From JACDDK01 sp035689095 (GTDB lineage Bacteria; Actinomycetota; Rubrobacteria; Rubrobacterales; Rubrobacteraceae): DNA of 11,049 nt. A model generated the notes under the pieces. The model saw only the letters and a program-made list of their open reading frames with translations. It did not search any database and had not been told where the DNA came from. Location of the stretch: positions 1 through 11,049 of the forward strand of contig DASSMB010000212.1 of assembly GCA_035689095.1 (NCBI GenBank), given 5' to 3'. Positions 5,256-11,049 of this stretch are shown piece after piece. Every line of letters begins with the position of its first letter. Position 1 is the first letter of the stretch. Position numbers and translations under genes: made by a program.

Positions 5256-6223
5256 TGCGGCGACCTCCTCATACTCCCTTCTCCACGCGGTCTCTCTTGA
5301 ATGTCTGAGGTGAGGGTCTGGATCCAGGCCCACGTCTCGGCCATGCCGTCGGCCAACCCGGTCCGGGGTGTCCAGCCTAACTCTTCTCGCGCCCGTCTCA
5401 CGTCGAGCACGTTGGCCGGGACATCCAGCGTCCGGCCCGGCAGATATTCGACCATTGGCTTCTCTCCAGTGACTTCGGCCATGAGAGCTATTATCTCCTT
5501 CAGCGCGGCGCCCCGGCCGCTGCCTATGTTAAAAACTTTGCTCTCCGTCTCTACCTCCGCGGCCAGCACGAGGGCGTCTACAAGGTCCGCGACGTAGAGG
5601 TAGTCGCGCACGACGGTGCCGTCGCCCCAGATGGTTATCGGTTCACCGGCGAGGATGCGGTTGAGGAAGACGGAGATCACACCCTGCTGCCCCGCCGGGT
5701 CCTGGTAGGGGCCGTAGGGATTGGAGATGCGTAGCACGGCACAGTTCAGGCCGTGCAGGTAACGGAAGAGCCCCAGATACTTTTCGATAGCGAGCTTCAC
5801 GATGCCGTAGGAGGTTATCGGGTCCGTTGGATGGTCCTCGCCGATGGGCACGGTCCGGGGCGGGCCGTAGACAGTGCCGCCGGAGGATGTGAAGATCACC
5901 TTGCGCACCCCGGCCTCCACGCAGGCTTCGAGGAGCACCAGGGTATCTACGAGGTTGGAACGTACGTCGTAGATAGGGTCGTCGTTCGAGGTCTTGGGGA
6001 GGGTGGTGCTGACGAAGTGATAGACGACCTCCATCCCGGCCACGGCCTCCCGGACGAGCCCGGCGTTCCCGAGCTCCCCCTCGACGAACTCCGCGTCCGC
6101 GGACGTCGGCCGGAACCTACCGGGACCCCGGCTGTAAACCCTGACGGAGTGCCTGTCGTCGAGCAGCCGCGCGGTGAGGTGCGTGCCCATAAAGCCGCTA
6201 CCGCCGACGAGCAGGCACCTCAA
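5252..6223 (-). CDS. NAD-dependent sugar-nucleotide epimerase (UDP-hexose 4-epimerase-like)
   Basis: An extended SDR of 323 aa that probably interconverts UDP-sugars at C4 to supply a monosaccharide for the polysaccharide. Visible: NAD-binding GGSGFMG (7-13), Ser113-Ser114 in SSGGTVYG, Tyr139-x3-Lys143 in SYGIVK, ISNPYGPYQ, WGDGTVVRDYLYVADL and a typical C-terminal EELGWTPRTGL. The overall pattern is that of GalE/Gne-like enzymes of O-antigen and exopolysaccharide clusters. It lacks the Thr-Asp-Glu catalytic triplet of RmlB dehydratases. The start is TTG 6223-6221, with GAGGGG (6239-6234) 10 nt upstream, one nucleotide after the stop of the glycosyltransferase. The stop overlaps rmlD in TTGA. 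The exact substrate (Glc, GlcNAc, an acidic form, or other) cannot be read from the sequence. Confidence 0.85.
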   Translation of the reverse strand: MRCLLVGGSGFMGTHLTARLLDDRHSVRVYSRGPGRFRPTSADAEFVEGELGNAGLVREAVAGMEVVYHFVSTTLPKTSNDDPIYDVRSNLVDTLVLLEACVEAGVRKVIFTSSGGTVYGPPRTVPIGEDHPTDPITSYGIVKLAIEKYLGLFRYLHGLNCAVLRISNPYGPYQDPAGQQGVISVFLNRILAGEPITIWGDGTVVRDYLYVADLVDALVLAAEVETESKVFNIGSGRGAALKEIIALMAEVTGEKPMVEYLPGRTLDVPANVLDVRRAREELGWTPRTGLADGMAETWAWIQTLTSDIQERPRGEGSMRRSPH

Positions 6224-6224
6224 G

Positions 6225-7577
6225 CTAACTGGTCCCCTCGCGAGCGAGGGAGGCGTAGATCTCCTCCAGCTCGGTCACGTTCTCCTCGACGGTCTTTACG
6301 TGTCCGATGCCGGCACGCAGCCTCGTGAGCAGGTCCGGTTCCTCGCAGAGGCGCCGGAGCTGGCGCGACAGGTCATCGTCGTCTCCGAGCCCGAAGAGCA
6401 GCCCGTTCTCTCCGTGCCGAACGACCTCGGAGAGCCCGCCGAGGTTCGTGGCGACGACCGGCGTCCCGGCGGCGAAGGCCGAGTAGACGACGAGCGGAGT
6501 GTTCTCGTACCAGCGAGAGGGGACGACCAGGATGTCCATGTCGGCGAGGACGTGCCCGATCCTCTCCGGCGGGAACGTCCCCGCGAGCGTGATCCTCGGG
6601 TCGCCGCCGATGAGGTCCCGCAATCCCTTCACGAACGACTCGAAGCGCTCCAGGTTGCCGTAGATCGTGAGGGTCGCGTCGAGATCCTCCGGCAGCCTCT
6701 TGAACGCCCGCACCAGGATATCCGCGCCCTTATGGTAGCCTAGGGTGCCGATGAACCCGACCCGCAGCGGCGGCGGCACGTTTTCGTTGCGCGGGGCCTC
6801 CATGATGTCCGAGACGTCGATTCCGTAGTGGGAGACCTCTATGTCGCCGTCTCCTACACCGTTGGAGGAGAGCAGGTTCCGCGTGAGTCGGGTAGGAGCG
6901 ATGATCCTGTCCACCAGCTTCAACCACTCCCGGATGCTCTGCGGGCGACGCTTTATGTCCCTTATCTGGCGCAGCGGCAACGACCGCTCCGCGAGGCCGG
7001 TCTCGGAGAGCCGGCCGGCGATCTTGAGAGCAAGGCCGGGCGTAAAGTTCGCAGCCTTCCGAAGACGGGTGGCGGGCTGGCGGCTCAGGATGCACCGGGG
7101 GCAGTGGGCTATGTCCGGGCCGCTGCACATGACGCCGTCGTGGCGCATCAGATCCACGACCGGACAGACCGCCCAGAAGTCCGTGGCCGTATAGACGACC
7201 GGCAGACCCATGCCCTTGAGCGCCGGCACGACGCTTGCCGAGAGCCCCTGGAGATGCATGGCGTGGACCACATCGGGCCATATCTCCCGGGCGTACTCGC
7301 GGGCGCGCTCCGCCATTGTTTCGTTCTCATAGTCCAGGCGATACGGGCGGCGAAGACCTTCCGTCGGGCGTCCCACACGGCGCACGGGGATGCCAGCGTA
7401 CTCGTAGTCCTCGATCTCGCCGGGCTCCATGTCGTGGATGGGGCGGCTGCGCTTGGCGGCGAAGACTTGCGGCTCATGTCCGCGGGCCTTCAACTCCTTC
7501 GCCAGCCCGAGCGTCAGGACCTCGGTGCCCGCGTAGTGCTCGGGAAAGAACTGGTGGGCCAGGAAGAGTATCCTCAC
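6225..7577 (-). CDS. GT4-family glycosyltransferase with cysteine cluster
   Basis: A GT-B fold transferase of 450 aa that probably adds one sugar to a lipid-linked or growing glycan at the cytoplasmic membrane face. The N-terminal domain begins VRILFLAHQFFPEHYAGTEV, the acceptor-side pattern of GT4. The C-terminal donor domain starts near 270 (LRVGFIGTLGYHKG) and contains VVPSRWYENTP (351-361) and GTPVVATNLGGLSEVV. The E-x7-E motif begins at Glu358, but the second position is Ser366. Four cysteines (138, 151, 159, 162) follow TATDFW in the linker, a pattern known in a GT4 subgroup. The GTG start 7577-7575 lies 16 nt after the upstream stop; there is a weak GGTGG before it. The open frame continues upstream to 7901, but that part is low-complexity Arg/Ser sequence inside the sulfotransferase and is not real. 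Donor sugar unknown. Confidence 0.88.
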   Translation of the reverse strand: MRILFLAHQFFPEHYAGTEVLTLGLAKELKARGHEPQVFAAKRSRPIHDMEPGEIEDYEYAGIPVRRVGRPTEGLRRPYRLDYENETMAERAREYAREIWPDVVHAMHLQGLSASVVPALKGMGLPVVYTATDFWAVCPVVDLMRHDGVMCSGPDIAHCPRCILSRQPATRLRKAANFTPGLALKIAGRLSETGLAERSLPLRQIRDIKRRPQSIREWLKLVDRIIAPTRLTRNLLSSNGVGDGDIEVSHYGIDVSDIMEAPRNENVPPPLRVGFIGTLGYHKGADILVRAFKRLPEDLDATLTIYGNLERFESFVKGLRDLIGGDPRITLAGTFPPERIGHVLADMDILVVPSRWYENTPLVVYSAFAAGTPVVATNLGGLSEVVRHGENGLLFGLGDDDDLSRQLRRLCEEPDLLTRLRAGIGHVKTVEENVTELEEIYASLAREGTS

Positions 7578-7593
7578 GGGCTGCCGGCCACCG

Positions 7594-8724
7594 CTACCAG
7601 TCGAGGGAATTCTCGTAGCTGAACTCCACGAGCCGCTCGCCGGCGATGTCGCGGTAGATCTCCCTGTCCCGCTCCGTGAAGACGTTCCGCCAGTCGCCCG
7701 CCACGCCCTTCCTGAAGAACGAGGCGGAGTCCTCCTGGCCCTGTTGGCGGTTCGACGCCCGCTCGAAGTCGCTGGAGCGAAGGCAGCGCGCAATGACCTT
7801 CTCGTCGCTGCCGGCCCCCAGGAACTCCAGCACCCGGCCGAAGAGGTGCGGCGTGTCGAGGAGCAGGTCTTCGTACCGGATCTCCAGATACTTCTCACCA
7901 TAGAGCGCGGTCCCGTCGCGGCGGCCCTTGCCAGTACGGTAGTCCCACCGCCGGGCGAGTTGCGCGAGCCGCTCCCCGGTGAAGATAGAGCGCCCGGAGG
8001 CGACGAACCCTTCCCGATCCTCGGTGTACTCGTCGCGGATCTTCAGCTCCTCCGGTGTCATCTCGAAGAGGCCGCCTTCGCGGTCCTGTGCGAGCCGCCA
8101 CCAGTGGTGCATCGCGGAGATCGCCACATCGCGGCCGTCACGGACAATGTGGATGATCCTGGCGTCGGGGTAGATCTCATATATCTCGTCCAGGTTCTCG
8201 GTGTGCTGCGGGCTCTTGTCCCCCACGATCCTGCGCCCCGTCCGGGCGACTTCTTTGGAGAGGAAGTAGTCTACCGAAAGCCTGCTCAGGGCCTTCAGGT
8301 CCTGCTCGTAGCCGTCGGACCAGAGGTTCCACGGGAGATCGTGCCAGGTCTTGAACTCCTTAGAGACGGCGAGGGCACGGGTGAGGCTCGAGACGGGTGC
8401 GGTGTAGACGGGTATCTCCTCGTGGTCGTAGCCGCGGCCGAAGAAGCTCCCTTCCTGGCCGCAGGCGATCTCGGGGTGGTCGCTGAGGCTGTGCCGGAGC
8501 CAGGAGGTCCCGGAGCGCATCTCACCAGCGACGAAGAAGACCGTGTCGTAGTCTCCGGGCGCAAGGGTCTGGCCCCTGCGAGAGACGGAGCGAGCCGCGG
8601 CGACGGCGGAGCGCACGGCCTTGGCACCCTGCTTATTCGATAGCACGCTACCGACCAGACGGTCGAACCGCTCGTTCTTGAGCCGGTAATCTCGCAAGCG
8701 TTCCACGATGCGTTCGAGGTTCAT
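7594..8724 (-). CDS. PAPS-dependent sulfotransferase (divergent member)
   Basis: Transfers sulfate from PAPS to an acceptor, here most likely a sugar hydroxyl. It has 376 aa. Visible: the 5'-phosphosulfate loop AGEMRSGTSW (66-75), the 3'-phosphate site R195-DGRDVAIS203, and the C-terminal RKGVAGDW (338-345), a standard sulfotransferase signature. A basic, helical N-terminal stretch of about 55 residues precedes the fold; no signal peptide or membrane segment is seen, so it is probably cytoplasmic. It is clearly different from the two paralogues further right (no FGSGRSGSTW, no GGWREDL). ATG 8724 has no Shine-Dalgarno but has TATAAT 7 nt upstream, which suggests a leaderless internal transcript. 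It lies between the GT2 and GT4 genes, so sulfation and chain building share one operon. The acceptor is unknown. Confidence 0.9.
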   Translation of the reverse strand: MNLERIVERLRDYRLKNERFDRLVGSVLSNKQGAKAVRSAVAAARSVSRRGQTLAPGDYDTVFFVAGEMRSGTSWLRHSLSDHPEIACGQEGSFFGRGYDHEEIPVYTAPVSSLTRALAVSKEFKTWHDLPWNLWSDGYEQDLKALSRLSVDYFLSKEVARTGRRIVGDKSPQHTENLDEIYEIYPDARIIHIVRDGRDVAISAMHHWWRLAQDREGGLFEMTPEELKIRDEYTEDREGFVASGRSIFTGERLAQLARRWDYRTGKGRRDGTALYGEKYLEIRYEDLLLDTPHLFGRVLEFLGAGSDEKVIARCLRSSDFERASNRQQGQEDSASFFRKGVAGDWRNVFTERDREIYRDIAGERLVEFSYENSLDW

Positions 8725-8731
8725 GGAGCGG

Positions 8732-8737
8732 ATTATA
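8732..8737 (-). promoter_or_regulatory. Perfect TATAAT -10 box inside the operon
   Basis: On the minus strand TATAAT ends 7 nt before ATG 8724, inside the short gap between two operon genes. Initiation at the usual distance would fall at 8725 or 8724, making the mRNA leaderless. No good -35 is visible 16-18 nt upstream, which reduces confidence. The missing Shine-Dalgarno for the sulfotransferase fits a leaderless start. Confidence 0.4.
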
Positions 8738-8744
8738 TGGACGA

Positions 8745-9725
8745 TCAGACACCTTTGCTCAGGAACCGGTGCAATCTATCGTGGAGTCTCGGACTCTGAC
8801 GAGCAAGCACCTCGCTCTTGCCTCCCAGGTACGCTCCAAGCTGGGTCGGGACGGCGTAAGCGAAAGCGGTCAAGAGGTGTCGCAACCTCTTCCCGGGCGC
8901 TGGCTCCTCGCACCGCAGCAGACGGTAAACGTGGCGCGTCGAGTATGGAATGCCGAGAGCGAGACGCGAAAGGTTCGGCACCATCCGGGCGCCGAACAGC
9001 TCTATAAGGACTAGCTGGTCCACATAGTAGCGCCTGAGATCGTAGAGAGCGCCGCGTTCGTGGGAGTGCACAACCACGGAACATGGCTCATAGACGATCC
9101 TGTACCCGGCCTCGACTACCCGCTTACCCCAGCGCAGGTCCTCCGCGAAACTCGTTTTCTCGAAAGGGAACTCCTCCCACACCGAGCGTCGCAGGCAGGA
9201 GGACACGTTATCGAAGGCAGCGGTACGGCGCTTCTCCTGGGGACGCAGCGCCTCGTACTCGTTTGGGTCCCGGATCTCCTGCACCCTGCGCTCCAGTCCG
9301 GCAGAGGCAAGGCCTTTCACCAGCGCCCGCGTCAGCGGTCCGGCATCCGGGCGTGGGACATGCCGTCCGTAGACCACCGCAACTCGCTCATCGCGCTCCA
9401 GATTCTCGACCATCGCCGCCAACCAACTCTCATCGAGCGGCACGGCGTCCTGCACCGTGAGGGCCACGTACCTGCCCCTTGCGTGCGAGATGCCGAGGTT
9501 GCGCGTCGCGCCGTGGTTGAAATCTTCTTGCGGAACCCGGCGCACGACGGCTCCGTAGCGTTCGGCAAGCTCGACCGTGCCGTCCGTGGAACCGGAGTCG
9601 ATCAAGATCAACTCTCGCTCGAAATCGCCTTTCTGTGCGGAAATCCTCCGGAGCAGTTCCTCAAAACCGGAGCCCGCGTTGTAGGTCGGAATGACGACCG
9701 AAACTTGCAGGGAACTATCGGTCAA
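8745..9725 (-). CDS. GT2-family glycosyltransferase, rhamnosyltransferase-like
   Basis: A GT-A fold transferase of 326 aa. Visible: VSVVIPTYNAG (8-18), LIDSGSTDGT (41-50), FNHGATRNLG (69-78), the metal-binding region in VQDA (91-94), acidic Glu195-Asp196 in FAEDLRWG, and HSH at 220-222. The HGATRNLG block followed by QDA is characteristic of bacterial rhamnosyltransferases of the COG1216/RfbF type. That fits the D- and L-rhamnose precursor genes nearby, but the donor is inferred. Residues after 225 form a mainly helical C-terminal tail without a clear membrane span. The start is TTG 9725-9723, overlapping the upstream TGA as TTGA; no other plausible start lies before the VSVVIPTYN strand. A TGA stop at 8747-8745 leaves about 20 nt to the next gene. 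Confidence 0.9.
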   Translation of the reverse strand: MTDSSLQVSVVIPTYNAGSGFEELLRRISAQKGDFERELILIDSGSTDGTVELAERYGAVVRRVPQEDFNHGATRNLGISHARGRYVALTVQDAVPLDESWLAAMVENLERDERVAVVYGRHVPRPDAGPLTRALVKGLASAGLERRVQEIRDPNEYEALRPQEKRRTAAFDNVSSCLRRSVWEEFPFEKTSFAEDLRWGKRVVEAGYRIVYEPCSVVVHSHERGALYDLRRYYVDQLVLIELFGARMVPNLSRLALGIPYSTRHVYRLLRCEEPAPGKRLRHLLTAFAYAVPTQLGAYLGGKSEVLARQSPRLHDRLHRFLSKGV

Positions 9726-10699
9726 GAGGTGTTCTCGGGGTAGAACTCCTTGAGCAGGGGGCCGGCTATGTTCTCGACCAGCCTTGCCTGCCGGGGCGTG
9801 AGGTCCTCACGCCAGCCACCAGGCGTGGCCTTGCGGTAGAACTTGCCCTCGCCTTTGTTTTTCTCCGGGATGTTCTCCCAGGCGTGCTTCTCGACCACTC
9901 GGGCCAGCTTCTTCTCATCTACCGGGATCTCGAGCGCAGAGTAGATGCGCTTCATCGTCCCTAAAGTATTCTCCCTCAGCTCCTCGTACCTGACAAAGAC
10001 TTTGCGGCCTCTGTGTAGATCGTACGCCCGCTTTGCGTTTCCGGCGTGCTGAAGGTACGCTCGGGAGCGCACCCGGACAAACGTCTCCGGGTCGCCATCT
10101 GGGGCCGCCAGGTTCTTGCCTCCCTCGTTCCTCCACTCGTGGAGCCAGTTCCCCTCCTTCGCGCCATCGAGCGTGGAAGCGACCACATCACGGGGATCAC
10201 GGATCAAGAGGATCATACGACTCTCCGGCAACGCCTCCATCAGTAGTGGAGCGCCAGTCGAGCCGTTGGGCTCCTTGATAACGAGGTAGTCGTCGGGGCC
10301 GAGGAGGGGTCTGGCATACCCGGCTCCGTCGAGGACGAAGTTGCGGATCGATCGGGTCCAACCCTTTCGCGTCGCGGCCGCCATAATGAAGTCTGGGCGG
10401 CTCAGATTGGAGTGCTGTGCCCTCTCGTAGAACTCTCCAAAGAGCCTGCCGACCAACGGCTCCTCCCAGACCCGATGCCGGTCCATATCGCCCATCATGC
10501 TTCGGAGCCACGTGCTACCGCTGCGCCCGGAGCCGAAGATCCAGACAAGGTTTTCGGGACTTACCCCGCCAGCACGTGCCTCCGCGCTACTTCTGGAGAG
10601 CTTCATCCCCCAACTGGCAACCGTCAGAGGAACCTCCCGGTACTTTCCGGCCAGCCAGAGGCGGCTTCGGTTCAGCCCGGTTCTTACTCGACGCGCCAT
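9722..10699 (-). CDS. PAPS-dependent sulfotransferase, tandem copy B
   Basis: A sulfotransferase of 325 aa. Visible: the 5'-phosphosulfate loop FGSGRSGSTWL (55-65), the 3'-phosphate site IRDPRDVVAS (166-175), VRYEEL, and a C-terminal KFYRK...GGWREDLT block that corresponds to the family's RKGxxGDW region with Gly in place of Asp. The basic N-terminus (MARRVRTGLNRSRLWLAGKY) may be amphipathic but is not a signal peptide. ATG 10699 is preferred over GTG 10705 because AGGA lies 8 nt before it. Its C-terminal 98 residues match the partial neighbour at 10746 at about 67 positions by hand count, so the two are tandem paralogues. The stop overlaps the GT2 start in TTGA. Acceptor unknown; a role in sulfating the cluster's glycan is inferred. 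Confidence 0.91.
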   Translation of the reverse strand: MARRVRTGLNRSRLWLAGKYREVPLTVASWGMKLSRSSAEARAGGVSPENLVWIFGSGRSGSTWLRSMMGDMDRHRVWEEPLVGRLFGEFYERAQHSNLSRPDFIMAAATRKGWTRSIRNFVLDGAGYARPLLGPDDYLVIKEPNGSTGAPLLMEALPESRMILLIRDPRDVVASTLDGAKEGNWLHEWRNEGGKNLAAPDGDPETFVRVRSRAYLQHAGNAKRAYDLHRGRKVFVRYEELRENTLGTMKRIYSALEIPVDEKKLARVVEKHAWENIPEKNKGEGKFYRKATPGGWREDLTPRQARLVENIAGPLLKEFYPENTS

Positions 10700-10745
10700 G
10701 CTCACGATCCTGGCGCCGGTGTGGATCTTTGGCCTACGTATCCGG

Positions 10746-11049
10746 TCATGCGGAGTAGAACTCTTTGATAAGCGGCGCCGCTATGCGCTCGATGGTGTTC
10801 ACCTGATGGTGAGTCAGATCCTCGCGCCATCCGCCAGCCTTCCCCTTGCGGTAGAACTTGCCCTCCCCCTTCTGCTCCTCGGGGATGTTCTCCCAGGAGT
10901 GCTTCTCTACCGCCCGGATGAGGCCCTCCTCATCAACCGGAATACCCAACTCGGCGTAGAGGCGCTTCATCGTCGCCAGGGTGTCTGCCCGAAGGTCCTC
11001 GTAGCGGACCACCGTCTTGTATCCCCGGTGTGCGTCGTAGGCTCTCTTG
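10746..11049 (-). CDS. PAPS-dependent sulfotransferase, tandem copy C (partial, N-terminus beyond window)
   Basis: The open frame enters from the right edge with KRAYDAHRGYKT and ends at TGA 10748-10746. Only the C-terminal 100 residues are visible: VRYEDLRADT, then WENIPEEQKGEGKFYRK, then GGWREDLT, ending KEFYSA. It aligns without gaps to the C-terminus of copy B, including the WENIP and GGWREDL blocks. The PAPS loops lie outside the window, so activity cannot be judged. The GTG at 11012 is an internal codon, not the start. A gap of about 45 nt with no promoter-like element separates it from copy B, so both belong to one operon. Confidence 0.88.
   Translation of the reverse strand, partial: KRAYDAHRGYKTVVRYEDLRADTLATMKRLYAELGIPVDEEGLIRAVEKHSWENIPEEQKGEGKFYRKGKAGGWREDLTHHQVNTIERIAAPLIKEFYSA

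Noticed and set aside
5256..5333. N-terminal extension of rmlD
   Set aside because: It translates the end of the epimerase gene, and RmlD proteins begin at the KVLVTGAGG strand. TTG 5255 has a proper RBS.
5252..6223. Epimerase gene as rmlB (dTDP-glucose 4,6-dehydratase), which would complete part of the rhamnose set
   Set aside because: The active-site block is SSGGTVYG rather than the STDEVYG type of RmlB, so an epimerase is the better call.
7578..7901. N-terminal extension of the GT4 glycosyltransferase
   Set aside because: It is low-complexity Arg/Ser/Thr sequence within the sulfotransferase gene; the GT4 fold begins at GTG 7577.
1..11049. Mobile element, CRISPR array, toxin-antitoxin or defence genes
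   Set aside because: No transposase, terminal repeats, regularly spaced repeats or small paired genes were found on either strand.

Overview
The window looks like a surface-polysaccharide island of a high-GC Gram-positive bacterium, most likely an actinobacterium of the Rubrobacter type. This is inferred from GC-rich coding sequence, heavy use of GTG and TTG starts, hairpins without U-tracts, and the style of the secreted anchor-domain protein at the left edge. No phylogenetic marker is present, so the lineage is a guess.

Left edge (1-948): a secreted protein of the choice-of-anchor D type runs leftward off the window. Its roughly 200-nt leader carries a well-formed cyclic-di-GMP-I (GEMM) riboswitch aptamer on the minus strand. 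Between aptamer and gene lie two mutually exclusive hairpins that could act as the expression platform. A sigma70-like promoter, a 9-bp-period direct repeat and a short palindrome lie just upstream of the aptamer.

Plus-strand block (949-4425): gmd and rmd abut exactly and together make GDP-D-rhamnose from GDP-D-mannose. A hairpin follows rmd. Next comes an exported formylglycine sulfatase of the N-acetylglucosamine-6-sulfatase type. Its stop codon overlaps the stop of the convergent operon inside a single CTAG palindrome.

Minus-strand operon (right edge to 4422, read right to left): a partial sulfotransferase, a second sulfotransferase that is its tandem paralogue, a GT2 glycosyltransferase resembling rhamnosyltransferases, a third and divergent sulfotransferase, a GT4 glycosyltransferase, a sugar-nucleotide 4-epimerase-like SDR, and rmlD (dTDP-L-rhamnose synthesis). 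Spacings are 46 (or 40), -4, 19, 16, 1 and -4 nt.

Taken together, the genes suggest synthesis of a rhamnose-containing, sulfated extracellular glycan. Its precursors are made by Gmd/Rmd, RmlD and the epimerase, its chain by the GT2 and GT4 enzymes, and its sulfation by at least three PAPS-dependent enzymes. An exported sulfatase may edit or recycle it. A neighbouring surface protein is under c-di-GMP control. No polymerase, flippase, ABC exporter or PAPS-synthesis gene lies within the window, so the system is only partly visible. No tRNA, rRNA, CRISPR array or insertion sequence was seen.
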